Shown piece after piece: positions 24,001-31,037 of a DNA stretch of 64,000 nucleotides. Within the stretch, counting starts at the first letter, position 1; each line of letters opens with the position of its first letter. A program made the translations under genes and the position numbers. The notes under the pieces were generated by a model that did not search any database, had not been told where the DNA came from, and saw nothing but the letters and a program-made list of their open reading frames with translations. Source of the DNA: Sipunculus nudus (Eukaryota; Annelida; Sipuncula; Golfingiida; Sipunculidae); contig CM049306.1 of the NCBI GenBank assembly GCA_026874595.1, positions 20,021,019-20,085,018 of the forward strand, read 5' to 3'.

Positions 24001-26031
24001 TTCTTCTGAAAACTAGATGTTTTTCACACAGATTGAAACAAAGACAATGATGTATAAAAAAATGATAGGACCTGAAATTATAAATTAAATGTGTGTCTTT
24101 TTGTCATCCAGATGATGATGCTACCTCAGTGACTGAGGTTAACTCAGGTTTCTAGCTGTAAATGCTGCTGTATGTTTTCAGGGACTGTCTGTCTGCAGCA
24201 CAGTGCAGTTGGTGTAGGGCTGACATCCATGGTAACCCGCTGTCTACCCCTCGCTGTGACGTCCAGGATTGGTGCTACTTTGGTCAAGTGGGTTATGAGG
24301 ATCTGTATTCGAGTCTCTTCAATATTCATTTGGAAGGTACTCATAATGTACTTCATTGTGTAATGTGTACATTGGCTTCATATTGGCGGGTTAATATTTT
24401 GCTATTTTCACTTTTCAGTGTTTTGTGAGGGTTCAAATTTTTGTGATCTCACTATACAAAAGATTTATAACAGTATAGTCATTAGTAGAATATGAATCAA
24501 TTATATCAAATATTACGTGCACAAAATCTTATGAACAAAAATTTTGTTAGTTAATGGCAGACAATTGGAAAGATCTGCTATTGTTTAAAATATCAATCTT
24601 TGAACACACACCATCTATTATTATTCATAATATCAGCTTTTACTTTTCAACTTTGCATTTGAGAATTGGACCAGCTCTGATTCAAAAAGGTTTGATTTTC
24701 ACAAAAATCCAAGTAATCCTTGTTGACCAAAAGGCATCCACAGGATTTCATTATGTACATGGTGATATACTTCATATTGTAAGGAATAATGTATTTCTTA
24801 ATGTACTTCATATTATTGTATTTCTGAAGGCCATCATATGTTATTTAGCATCAGATTTTTGTTTTCCTGGAAATTAGGAATATTGAAATAAATTTCCCTT
24901 TGCCAGTCAGAGAATCTGAAGACATTTCAGAAATATCCCTAAAAACTCGGAATTTGATTTGCTCAGAAGGAAGGTGGGGTCAGCTGTTATACCAGTATTT
25001 GATTCATGTCCAAACAGTGGAGTTGTTAAGGGATCAGTTATGATGGCTTTTTAGTGTTGTAATATGTTGAATTAATTACATGAATTTTTTTAATTTTAAA
25101 TATTTGTTGTGTAAAAATTTTCATTGAAAAAAAACAAGGAAATTTGTTTTCTTCAAATGCAGGAAACCCTGAGTAGATGTTGCTAGGCTTTAGCAGTAAT
25201 ATATCAAGAGTTATTCTGTTTCAAAACAATGAGATGACACTTTATACAATGTTCTTTTGTATATTCTTCAGACCATATACCAAATTACACACAATTGTTT
25301 GAGGTCAATGCTTTTGTAGTTCATATTCATTTTATCCAGTATGGAGAATCATACTCCTGCTCAAGGGATAACCCATTTTGCTCTTTGAGGTTAAACTTCA
25401 GTATTTCATTGAATCGTCTGTTATTTGACCATTCATATGTGGAAAAAAATAAATCATAAAAAAAATCAAGACCAAAGTTGATTTAAAAAATTATTGATTT
25501 TAAATGTACTTATATAAGCCTGTATTAGCATAATGCCCTTAATGGATTTTATTATCGGTTATTAGTTCATGCTCATCAGGTAGGAATTATACCTATTTTA
25601 ACTTTTATTTTTTTGTTGCAGCTGAAGAGAGTATGCTCGTTTCTGTGTTATGTATTGTTGGTGGAGCCATTGCTGTGCTTGTCCTGTCAATAATTGGCTA
25701 TTATGGTCAGTTCAAGAAACAGCAGTTAGTGGAAGAACAAGCTCAGCAAGCCAGAGCAGCAATGAAAGCAGTTTATCAGCAAAATGCATTACATAACACA
25801 CCTACAATGTTTGGATGTATACCATACCAAGAAAAACATGGACCCATATTCAGTAACATGCAGGCCCAGTCATCAGGGGTACTACATGGGGTGCTACCTG
25901 GTGGCAGCAATGGTAAACATGACAAATATGGCCCCATCTACCAAGCATCTGTTAATTCAGATAAGTTTCCCCTACAAGCAGGCTCCAGTTCCCACACAAA
26001 CTCTGCTGCAGACAGACCTAAACAACACTAA
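2..26031 (+). CDS. CACHD1-like: VWFA and Cache domain protein, CACHD1/alpha2delta-like (21 exons, 5' end missing)
   Basis: Exons joined: 2-67, 2069-2280, 2879-3053, 7120-7348, 7647-7775, 9296-9354, 10221-10359, 11285-11549, 12355-12466, 13126-13294, 14372-14505, 15530-15702, 16669-16779, 19016-19117, 19664-19769, 20624-20719, 21306-21464, 22113-22216, 22565-22699, 24182-24336, 25622-26031. The phases agree at every junction and the total is 1080 codons including TAA. Counting from the first codon here, the protein has a VWA domain (about 100-275, MIDAS DRSSS at 112-116, TDG at 235-237), a first Cache region (about 275-425), a second (about 560-730), a cysteine-rich stretch (805-930), a membrane helix (948-971) and a 108-residue cytosolic tail. 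Family knowledge: CACHD1 and alpha2delta proteins sit on the outer face of the plasma membrane and modulate voltage-gated calcium channels. The N-terminus, probably about 150-200 residues with the signal peptide, is upstream of the window. Orthology to CACHD1 rather than another VWA-Cache paralogue (e.g. insect CG16868 type) is not settled. Confidence 0.88.
141..247 (-). repeat. tRNA-derived SINE-like repeat, copy 1
   Basis: A 107-bp segment 93% identical (7 differences) to 1575-1681. On the minus strand it carries tRNA-type RNA polymerase III boxes: an A-box-like TAGTGAAGCGG and a B box GGTTCGACTCC. It lies in the first intron seen, 172 bp before a gag remnant. Confidence 0.7.
419..1574 (+). 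pseudogene. Broken LTR-retrotransposon (Ty3/gypsy-type) gag remnant
   Basis: Three open pieces in order: an N-terminal piece (419-610), a charged Glu/Arg/Lys coiled-coil stretch (about 640-810) in another frame, and a SCAN/capsid-like piece (about 800-1574) with the VLTGKAGEIYTEL and EAYRQKFRNW signatures of gypsy-family Gag. Frame breaks and stops separate the pieces. No zinc knuckle, protease or reverse transcriptase follows; the element is cut off by a SINE-like repeat. It is an intronic fossil and should not make a working product. Confidence 0.75.
1575..1681 (-). repeat. tRNA-derived SINE-like repeat, copy 2
   Basis: Same length and orientation as the copy at 141-247. The A box reads TAGCGAAGCGG and the B box GGTTCGACTCC on the minus strand. 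It cuts into the 3' side of the gag remnant: the gag frame runs into it and stops at a TGA inside it. Confidence 0.7.
2069..2280 (+). CDS. CACHD1-like: CACHD1-like exon w2, pre-VWA segment
   Basis: Residues 23-93. It encodes the WQFYGSHEGI-like stretch typical of the segment before the VWA domain in CACHD1/alpha2delta proteins. The acceptor is TACTACAG. The exon ends in phase 2 at AG|GCAAGT, a GC donor: no GT fits here, while the GC site completes an arginine codon and gives an FRPWYVGA junction as expected for the family. Confidence 0.82.
2879..3053 (+). CDS. CACHD1-like: CACHD1-like exon w3, VWA domain with MIDAS
   Basis: Residues 93-151. It starts the VWA domain: an RPWYVGA motif, then a hydrophobic strand and the metal-ion-dependent adhesion site D-R-S-S-S (2934-2948), a full DxSxS motif. 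The donor AGG|GTGAGC is in phase 0. Confidence 0.9.
4087..5686 (+). mobile_element. R2 element inserted inside R1
   Basis: The head at 4089-4115 is a strong hairpin (GTATC and CCAGAC paired with GTCTGG and GATAC, loop ATA), followed by a CCG-repeat block and then a partial unit and units starting at 4375, 4701, 5037 and 5360 (period 323-336 bp). The tail carries GTCTGGCGAT (reverse complement of ATCGCCAGAC in the head), a small stem, AATAT and CTAG. The flanking R1 sequence joins without duplication across A4086 and T5687, as rolling-circle insertion would leave it. It has no coding capacity. Confidence 0.65.
4375..5600 (+). repeat. Tandem repeat of about 330 bp (R2 internal units)
   Basis: About 3.7 direct copies, starting at 4375, 4701, 5037 and 5360. 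Each holds a CGAAGATC..GG start, a palindromic GGTGGCGCCACC core (one mismatch in the fourth), a GGTCATGACC inverted repeat and TGACCTTGA. The last copy is truncated before a G10 run at 5645-5654. Confidence 0.85.
7120..7348 (+). CDS. CACHD1-like: CACHD1-like exon w4, VWA domain
   Basis: Residues 152-228, the middle of the VWA fold (VSVVAFST strand and a helix with YNFFKHS). The acceptor is TTGTTACAG; the exon ends in phase 1 at GAG|GTTTGA, a weaker donor chosen because phase and homology continue into the next exon. The open frame runs on for about 240 nt beyond the donor, but that part looks intronic. Confidence 0.85.
7647..7775 (+). CDS. CACHD1-like: CACHD1-like exon w5, VWA domain (TDG motif)
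   Basis: Residues 228-271. It encodes the ILLLTDGSPTN strand, whose TDG aspartate is the last MIDAS element, followed by VTVMTFGIGL, the final VWA beta strand. Acceptor TTCCAG, donor T|GTGAGT in phase 1. Confidence 0.9.
8018..8458. mobile_element. MITE-like element in CACHD1-like intron
   Basis: Inverted terminal repeats CAGTGCTGCCACT (8018-8030) and AGTGGCAGCACTG (8446-8458), perfect over 13 bp, flanked by ATAAT on each side (one extra base on the left). It is 441 bp with no transposase frame. The superfamily is not clear from the ends. Confidence 0.55.
9296..9354 (+). CDS. CACHD1-like: CACHD1-like exon w6 (short)
   Basis: Residues 271-290, a 59-nt exon linking the VWA domain to the first Cache region. 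It is recognised by a pyrimidine-rich TTTATTTCAG acceptor, a CAG|GTACAG donor and exact phase fit (1 to 0). The SSFGEQLLEKM stretch looks like a VWA C-terminal helix. Confidence 0.78.
10221..10359 (+). CDS. CACHD1-like: CACHD1-like exon w7
   Basis: Residues 291-337. It encodes a helix ending in EIGKYYSHLDL, matching the family segment before the first Cache domain (ETxGRFYTNL-like in vertebrates), then the SQPYVDALGLG start of the Cache sheet. Acceptor TTCTTATAG, donor G|GTAAGT in phase 1. Confidence 0.87.
11285..11549 (+). CDS. CACHD1-like: CACHD1-like exon w8, first Cache domain
   Basis: Residues 337-425, the largest internal exon. FVGVVGMDLSIPELL and AFIIDQEGHTYSHPLL are classic Cache strands and turns: a V-G-x-D turn and an I-D-x-x-G-x-x-x-x-HP signature. 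Acceptor GTATCTAG, donor CA|GTAAGT in phase 2. A stop follows at once if the intron is read through. Confidence 0.92.
12355..12466 (+). CDS. CACHD1-like: CACHD1-like exon w9
   Basis: Residues 425-462, between the two Cache regions. It contains a short YVSPSGDIQRDGVL stretch. The acceptor TTTTATTAG follows a pyrimidine tract; donor CAG|GTATAG in phase 0. Placement rests on phase continuity and position more than on motifs. Confidence 0.8.
12570..12795. repeat. 39-bp minisatellite
   Basis: About five imperfect copies of a 36-39 bp unit with AAAACCCATAGGAAACA and AGGTGTTT blocks, starting near 12610, 12648, 12687, 12726 and 12762, plus a diverged partial copy before them. It lies in the intron after exon w9 and ends beside an A14 run. 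Confidence 0.75.
13126..13294 (+). CDS. CACHD1-like: CACHD1-like exon w10
   Basis: Residues 463-519. SLAVCLVLPAG followed by FVHHRLDLQ corresponds to the family segment with a conserved YHRLDL-like motif. Acceptor GATTCTTTAG, donor AAAG|GTATTC in phase 1. Confidence 0.87.
14372..14505 (+). CDS. CACHD1-like: CACHD1-like exon w11, lead-in to second Cache domain
   Basis: Residues 519-563. SSVMFAAHAFNKPQEYL matches the family stretch after the RLDL motif. The reading frame is open upstream, but the phase requires the acceptor TGTATTATAG at 14371, not the earlier AGs. Donor AAG|GTACCA in phase 0. Confidence 0.87.
14725..14915 (+). repeat. Dispersed repeat R6 (GT-headed), copy 1
   Basis: A short GT run and then TTTGTTCAAAACATAACTC, a GGAATCTCAT block, and GAAGAATCAATTAGATTTT. 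The same order of blocks occurs at 49680-49930 next to a longer TG run, and a diverged version near 50275-50400. Class unknown. Confidence 0.6.
14940..15125 (+). repeat. tRNA-derived SINE
   Basis: A tRNA-like head has an A box TGGTTAAGGCG (14944-14954), an anticodon-arm-like hairpin (GGACTTC and GAAGGTCC) and a B box GTTTGAACCCA (14980-14990), followed by an unrelated tail of about 120 bp. The head looks most like an arginine or leucine tRNA, but the acceptor stem is not formed, so it is not a functional tRNA gene. Confidence 0.6.
15530..15702 (+). CDS. CACHD1-like: CACHD1-like exon w12, second Cache domain
   Basis: Residues 564-621. VWRYFGWSNGVVRVFPG followed by DPTNRPW is the typical Cache opening (tyrosine-rich strand, then P-x-x-R-x-W). 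Acceptor ATCTCATAG, donor TG|GTAAGG in phase 2, splitting the tryptophan codon. Confidence 0.92.
16367..16388 (+). repeat. G22 homopolymer run
   Basis: Twenty-two uninterrupted guanines preceded by ATTGTGGC, in the intron before exon w13. One of nine G or C runs of 10 or more in the window. Able to form G-quadruplexes and prone to length errors. Confidence 0.9.
16669..16779 (+). CDS. CACHD1-like: CACHD1-like exon w13, second Cache domain
   Basis: Residues 621-658. It completes the RPWY motif and encodes PPYLDGFGAGHVITLSKAI, the central Cache sheet (Y-L-D, then V-I-T-L-S). Acceptor ATTAAAAG, donor GT|GTGAGT in phase 2. Confidence 0.92.
17762..18580 (+). mobile_element. R1 element copy 2 (diverged)
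   Basis: The head TTTTTAGCTCAACTGACC pairs with GGTCATGTGGGCT as in the other R1 heads. It then has the TGATCACCCTTTGTC block, two ATCGTAAC blocks 531 bp apart, and the tail AGTCAGCTGAGC (18545-18556), CCATTGG and CACTTGTT. It sits in the intron between exons w13 and w14. Confidence 0.65.
19016..19117 (+). CDS. CACHD1-like: CACHD1-like exon w14, second Cache domain
   Basis: Residues 658-692. AVGVMGLDVSATYLFYLL is the Cache strand with the G-x-D turn, followed by a cysteine (YPVCS). Acceptor TTAACTGTAG, donor AG|GTATAC in phase 2. Confidence 0.92.
19664..19769 (+). CDS. CACHD1-like: CACHD1-like exon w15, second Cache domain end
   Basis: Residues 692-727. CMVMDTSGYLVAHPSFI is the D-x-x-G-Y-L-V-A-HP turn found in the family. 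Acceptor TACATAG, donor AAG|GTAATC in phase 0. Confidence 0.92.
19968..20440. repeat. Diverged tandem duplication of about 340 bp
   Basis: CAGTCTGTTAT, TGTCCAAA, CCACTGGAT and TCAGGGAAAA blocks occur in the same order at 19968-20100 and 20307-20440, with a third weaker copy near 24980-25100. It lies in introns of the CACHD1-like gene. No coding capacity. Confidence 0.5.
20624..20719 (+). CDS. CACHD1-like: CACHD1-like exon w16
   Basis: Residues 728-759. It starts EPELASDLVRKGVM and includes one cysteine, matching the family's KEPLVANDIL-type segment. Acceptor ATTTAACAG, donor CAG|GTCAGT, phase 0 on both sides. Confidence 0.87.
21306..21464 (+). CDS. CACHD1-like: CACHD1-like exon w17, start of cysteine-rich stretch
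   Basis: Residues 760-812. It has a hydrophobic NIVIIILDDHV strand and ends in the cysteine pair DACPCSEP. The acceptor is GAACTTCAG at 21305; the upstream AG at 21288 would leave the wrong frame. Donor CCA|GTGAGT in phase 0. Confidence 0.88.
22113..22216 (+). CDS. CACHD1-like: CACHD1-like exon w18, cysteine-rich stretch
   Basis: Residues 813-847, with cysteines in a C-x(7)-C-x-C-x-C-like cluster (SSCECPCSQ), matching the extracellular cysteine-rich region of CACHD1. Acceptor CTTCTACAG, donor GA|GTAAGT in phase 2. Confidence 0.88.
22565..22699 (+). CDS. CACHD1-like: CACHD1-like exon w19, cysteine-rich stretch
   Basis: Residues 847-892. Cysteines occur at WPLCPPE, PKCYEENCH and just before the GDC of the next exon. 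Acceptor CCTTTTAG, donor GG|GTGAGA in phase 2. Confidence 0.87.
24182..24336 (+). CDS. CACHD1-like: CACHD1-like exon w20, juxtamembrane cysteine-rich end
   Basis: Residues 892-944. GDCLSAAQCSWCRAD followed by PRCDVQDWCYFGQVG closely follows the DCxxxxxCxWC...C...CFGG pattern of CACHD1, one of the most diagnostic parts of the protein. Acceptor TGTTTTCAG, donor G|GTACTC in phase 1. Confidence 0.92.
24405..24720 (+). repeat. Dispersed repeat R5, copy 1
   Basis: Shares ordered blocks (ATATCAAATATTA, GTGCACA, CAGACAATTGGAAAGAT, TCTATTATTATTCAT) with 59345-59660 in an intron of the glutamate-receptor-like gene. AT-rich, non-coding, class unknown. Confidence 0.6.
25622..26031 (+). CDS. CACHD1-like: CACHD1-like exon w21, membrane helix, tail and stop
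   Basis: Residues 944-1079 and the TAA stop. A single hydrophobic helix (about 24 residues, from MLVSVLCIVGG to SIIGYY) is followed by FKKQQ (stop-transfer), then a Gln/Ala-rich coiled stretch and a 108-residue cytosolic tail. The tail is shorter than in vertebrate CACHD1 and carries two similar repeats (EKHGPIFSN and DKYGPIYQA). The acceptor TTTTGTTGCAG is strong. Confidence 0.92.
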
Positions 26032-27545
26032 TAATGGGGAAGACTAATGACATACCATTGAGTAACCATTGGTAACAGATGAGATATATAAAAGGGTGTA
26101 GATTTTAAAATTTGTATCCAGGTGATTTGAAAACACCCAACTTTACCTCAAGACTCTTAAAGGAAATATACACACACTTTGATCCCTAAAAATCAGGTTA
26201 GTCCTACAATATAGTCAAAATTTTACCTACATCAATCAACTATAAGGACAACACCCCTAAAATTGTTCTGCTCACAGGGTCTAAAATATTTAGTGAGAGG
26301 GTGACTTTTGCTCATTTCCTTTAAATTTACTGGTTAAGACCAAGAATGGGATATTTGGGAAACTTCCAAGCAGGATACCAACATATGTTTCAGTTCTTGA
26401 AATGATGCTTAAGATCTACATATAATTCAATCTAGTTTGAATGAGGTCATTTGCACAAATAATTATGTTTTTGAGAGGATCAAGGCAAGTGCTCCATTTA
26501 GTTTATAGATCTAAAAGAAAAACAGAAGAAGCTTGTGGATCATATTGACTTAATAAACATATCTGTATGTCAGAGAGGAAAAGCCCAAGAGAAGAACTTA
26601 GGCCACCAGAAATAATGAACGACATGACTGATTTGTCTCAGTGTAACAGAAAAATATCCCTTGAGCACTTTTCTGTGACCGAGGTTGGCTGTTATCTAAC
26701 AAATCTGTAAATGACACTTTTGAAAATGTGAACAGTAACATTGATAATGCAATGGCATCCCATGCAAACTGGTTTCCTGCATTTCAAATACAATAGAACC
26801 TTATTTTTACAATCATTTGTCTGTATATTTGTATTGCAAGACTGCAGGTCCATTTAGACAAGATAACTTGAAAGATATTTCACCTATTTTTTTCTTTCAA
26901 ATTTTTCATGTGAAAACTTTTATCTCAAATTTAGCACAAATATAATTGTTTAAAATGGGTTTGTGGAGGAGTTTGAATACTGGCCAAATCTTTGGAAATT
27001 CAGGATTTTTTCTAACATCATAAATTTTGAAGTACTCCATATTTTCCCCCTTAAATTTGATGCACTAATTGTTTCAAATAAGTTCTCCAATGGGTTCAAA
27101 CACTGGTGATCTTGTAAAGTGTCAGTATATTTTTTTGAAAGGGGTTGGGGGTGGGGTGAGTGTACCAAATGTAAGTTGATACTGTGGCATCTCCCGTGCA
27201 GGGTCCAAAACAAAAGATTCATTAAAGTGATATTTTAAGTATTTATTTTGACTCATTGTCTGCAGGGCTATTGATACTGCCACTGTTTGTTGTTGATTCA
27301 CAAACTCACGATATGATCATTCAGGGAACACAATATATACTAAGACATATGCAAACTAGCTTTGTAAATAGTAAATCATCTGGATATCTATAATTATTAC
27401 TTTCTGTTAATCTTAAATATATTGTTGTGAGTTAAAAATAGAGAAATATGGAATTGTTTTATATGTACTTTGAATTTTCTTTAATATATATATTCATGGA
27501 GTTTTTGTTATTTATGCATGACATAATTCTGTTGTTCTTAATAAA
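26032..27545 (+). other. Putative 3' UTR of the CACHD1-like gene
   Basis: AT-rich sequence with no coding signal following the TAA stop. The first good polyadenylation hexamer after a long open stretch is AATAAA at 27540-27545, giving a UTR of about 1.5 kb. The true cleavage site cannot be read from sequence alone. Confidence 0.45.
27540..27545 (+). terminator. Candidate polyadenylation signal AATAAA
   Basis: Canonical hexamer about 1.5 kb after the CACHD1-like stop codon, followed within 40 nt by a T-rich stretch (TTCTTTTTTTTTTAG) that could be the downstream element. Other weaker AATAAA-like strings occur, so this is one candidate. Confidence 0.35.
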
Positions 27546-28328
27546 TATTTAAACATAGTTACTGTGGATTCTTTTTTTTTTAGTGCTTTATACAGACACT
27601 GCCTAATAGTTGATCTGTATTACATTTAAATGCGTTAACAGAGTAAATTTTGCCAGTGAAAAGATGAAGCTATTTCACGTGACCAAAGGACAGAAAAAGT
27701 AAATGGTAAAATATTAACGTAAACGACCGTCTAGCTGAGAGGTTTCCTTTGAAATAAGTCATCTGCTCCTATATCTGAATTACTCTTTATTCCCATAAAA
27801 CCCTCACCAGGAATTTCCACATGATATCAACATTATCTATACAAAACTCCCAGTTAAGCAATTAAAAGAAATGTTCCAAACATTTGACAAAATTGAATTT
27901 TTTTTACACAATTTGCTACAAATTGTTTTCTGGGTCATGGAATGATCAAAAGGGGGTTTTATTCATTAAAAAGTGAAATCAGTAGATTATTGTTTATTGT
28001 AAGCCTGTTGTAACAAGTACTTTGTGGAGAAGGCCAGATTTCTTTAGTGACAGATTTATTGCTTTTCTGGTGTCAAGATTTGAGACTGGGGTAATTGAAT
28101 TAATACATTGGTTCAGTGTTAAAATCTGAGCTAGAATTATGTAGAATTTAATCTTGAAATGTCGCCTTGAAGTGTGTCTTTTAAATAGGAGCTAGCCTTT
28201 TTGTTCAAGGTTACAATTTTCCTACGATTGTGAAAGGATATCATGGAAATTTCGTACTAAGGTTCATGTTGTCATGAGGGACAGGAGCAAAATTGTTTAT
28301 GCTTTACAACAAATAGATGGCATTAGTT
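27546..28328. other. Intergenic AT-rich stretch
   Basis: No open frame, repeat or RNA signal that I can support between the end of the CACHD1-like 3' UTR and the R2-type head. Confidence 0.5.
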
Positions 28329-28505
28329 GTATCCAAAGACAAAGTCGGGATACTATGGTATAAGCACGGTCGCGCCCTTTCCACAGAAATTTCTTTTAAA
28401 CACAATAACTCAAAAAATATTCCACGGATCTTTAAGAAACTTGACATGTGCATAGATATGGGTGAGATGACTAAGCCTATTTTAACTTGGGATATGACCT
28501 ATAAT
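28329..28505 (+). repeat. R2-type 5' head fragment
   Basis: The hairpin at 28329-28353 (GTATCC pairs with GGATAC, GAC with GTC) is followed by ACTATGGTATAAGCACGGTCGCG and by CAATAACTCAAAAAATATT and GATATGGGTGAGA blocks, all in the order seen in the R2 head at 4089-4240. It is truncated after that. Confidence 0.6.
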
Positions 28506-29051
28506 AGATGATTCCTCTAAGATTCCATAAATATTCCTCTATATAATTCCTATGTACATGCAAGAAATTAAGTCTGTATTTTATAATTTTAAAAAATTAT
28601 TGGCCCAAACATAATGGACTTTTTAAAAAAATCAGGGAAGATATTTGGTCACTTAAGACCAAAAATGTTAAACCTAGGGACTTTTTTTTCAGTGAAACAA
28701 CTTTAGTTAACCAAAATTTAATTGTGTTAAAAAAATTTAGATCAAAATCTGTTAATTTTTTTTAAATATTAGCAAAAATATAAATTTGGTACCTTAAATT
28801 TTGACCAAGTTTGACCGTGGCATGTTTCTTTCTTGTTAAAACATTTTATTTACTTTTCACAGTCAGTATATATATATATTTATAGATTTAATCTGTTAAA
28901 TTCTGAAATTTGAAAGGAAAAGCTTAGAAATTATTCTAGTTATTAAAGCTTTTCTGAGGCTCTAATGTATTTACATTGAAAAAAGGGAAACCAATTTGTC
29001 GCTTTGGTTTTCCATTACCTCCAATGCCAAAAACTAAAATATTGACACACC

Positions 29052-30940
29052 ATGATTGAGAACCAGATGACAAACACAAAAGCAATTCTGCTGAAATTTC
29101 ACAAGTCCTTCATGACATGCAAGATGTCAGAGGCTGACTATTCTGCAGCCATACGCACAACACTGAAGGGTCCTAAAGTTTTCCTCCAGAGAAAACCATC
29201 GGATATCAAAGTCAACCCTTACATGAAGATATTGGTCACTGCATTGAAAGCAACTCATGATCTCCAGTATATACTTGATGCATATGCATGTGCAACTTAC
29301 ATGGTAGACTATATCAACAAGAGCCAAAGAGGTATGAGCGCTTTGCTTGATGCAGCATGTAGGAAGCAAGACGGGTGAAAAAAAGCCTCAAACAATTAGT
29401 AAGAGAAATGGGAAATTAGTACCTAAATGCTGTGGAAGTCATAGCTCAAGAAGCAGCATACTTAGTGCTTCAAGTACCCATAACCCGTGCTACCCCGGAG
29501 GTTATTTTCCTACCAACTTCACCACCTGATGAAGGAACACTTTTGCTCAAAAGTAGAGAAACCCTTGAAAAGTTATCTCCAGAATCTACAGACATAATAT
29601 CATCTGACATAATAAACAAATACAGTCAACGTCCAAGAGCATTTGAAAACTTGTGTTTAGCTGACTTTGCTTCTCAGATAAACATCAAGTACCCCAAAGC
29701 TGTCTCAGACCAAATTGAAATAGATAAAACTGATGACTGTCAGTTTAACCCTACTGATAATGATGACACAATTTCCGGTCCTTCTCCTCAAGACCGAATC
29801 AGCATAACCCTTCCTAGTCGAATAACATACACTCAAAGGAATAATCCACGAGTTATTAGATATGTCCACTACAGTGAAAAATTGGATCCATAAAATTGCT
29901 TTAGAGGAAGACTTCTTATTCCTCCCATGAAGAAAAATGAGCAAACAGACCTTCTTTGCCCAATTGATCAATATGCTCAACATTATGCTGTCAAAAAAGT
30001 ACAGGTTGAATATAAGCGAAAACAGTTTGAACACAATGCAGAAATCCTTCCAGAAGCACAGCTCCGTGCAGAAAATGACCACAACCAGGAATCTGACCAA
30101 GTAGCGCCACTAACTAGCCAAACTGAGAGTGATGATTCAGCTTTGCCAAAAATTCCACCTGATACAATGTTCAAGTGTATCTTCAGTCAAACACTGACAA
30201 AGTCATAATTACTGCAGTGGACACAGTTCTTGCAGATCTGACGGACAACATCAAGCAAGAAGTCATATCAAGAATCCCTCATAATCCATCAAAAACAGCT
30301 GGTCTGTTACACAAGTTACATGCAGCTACAGGACTCCCTTATGATATTGCCTGTAATGTTTCTGTTCAAGATGGAATAACCAATGGGTGTTCATGTGTAC
30401 AAAAAAAAAAAAAAAATTCAGTATCTACAAAATAACCCTACACCAGCAATTCTATGGTTCAGTTTCAAGACTGCAACATTGGTACTGAAACAAGAAGAAA
30501 ATATAATTCCTTCTATACACCTGATATTGATAAAACATGGAACCCAGTATTTGCTATTAAACGGACATTTTACACAGGAAGGAAACATATGTGTTACTCG
30601 TTCACAGTTACCTCTAAAAATAGGAGCTGCAAAAATAATCTGGAAAGCACAATGATCCACATTGGATCAGGTGGTAATAGATATGATAAGCATAAGGAAA
30701 CTTATGCATGGTCACTATGTAGCACTTAGCAGAGCAAGGCAGATGAATGGCCTATACATACTGAATTTTGTTGAACATAAAATTGCTGCTGATCCTCAGG
30801 TCAAAAATGAAATTAACCGATTACGCAATGACATGCCTCTGAAAGTGAATTTCAAACAACCATCTGTTGAATTGACATCCAGGGAGGTCCTTAAAAATCT
30901 CCATAGAAACCTGAAATTAGGTGATACCCATATCCTCTGA
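29052..30940 (+). pseudogene. Broken Helitron transposase (Rep/PIF1-like helicase)
   Basis: Successive open pieces at 29052-29378, 29432-29893, 29927-30208, 30175-30435 and 30418-30940 match the order of a Helitron protein. First the DAYACATYMVDYINKSQRGMS stretch of the Rep region, then AQEAAYLVLQVPITR and a PRAFENLCLADFAS-like stretch, then TGLPYDIACNVSVQDG and the last helicase motifs (IGAAKIIWKAQ, HYVALSRARQMNGLYILNF). Frameshifts, stops, an A-run and loss of the ATP-binding part make it inactive. The final frame runs directly into R1 sequence. Confidence 0.8.
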
Positions 30941-31037
30941 GCTATGCTTCAGTTCAAAATTTGGCATTCAGATGATAAAATTCCTTTTGTGAATGTCTTC
31001 CTACTTAGCTAAGCATCTTCACCCTGGGTCATTTGTT
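30863..31037 (+). repeat. R1 3' tail fused to the Helitron relic
   Basis: From TTGACATCCAGGGAGGTCC onward it follows the last R1 unit and tail, as at 62540-62729: CCCATATCCTC, GAGCTATGCTTCAGTT, CAGATGATAAAATT, TGTGAATGTCTTCCTA and finally GGTCATTTGTTT. The helicase reading frame continues across the junction for about 25 codons before a stop. Confidence 0.7.
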
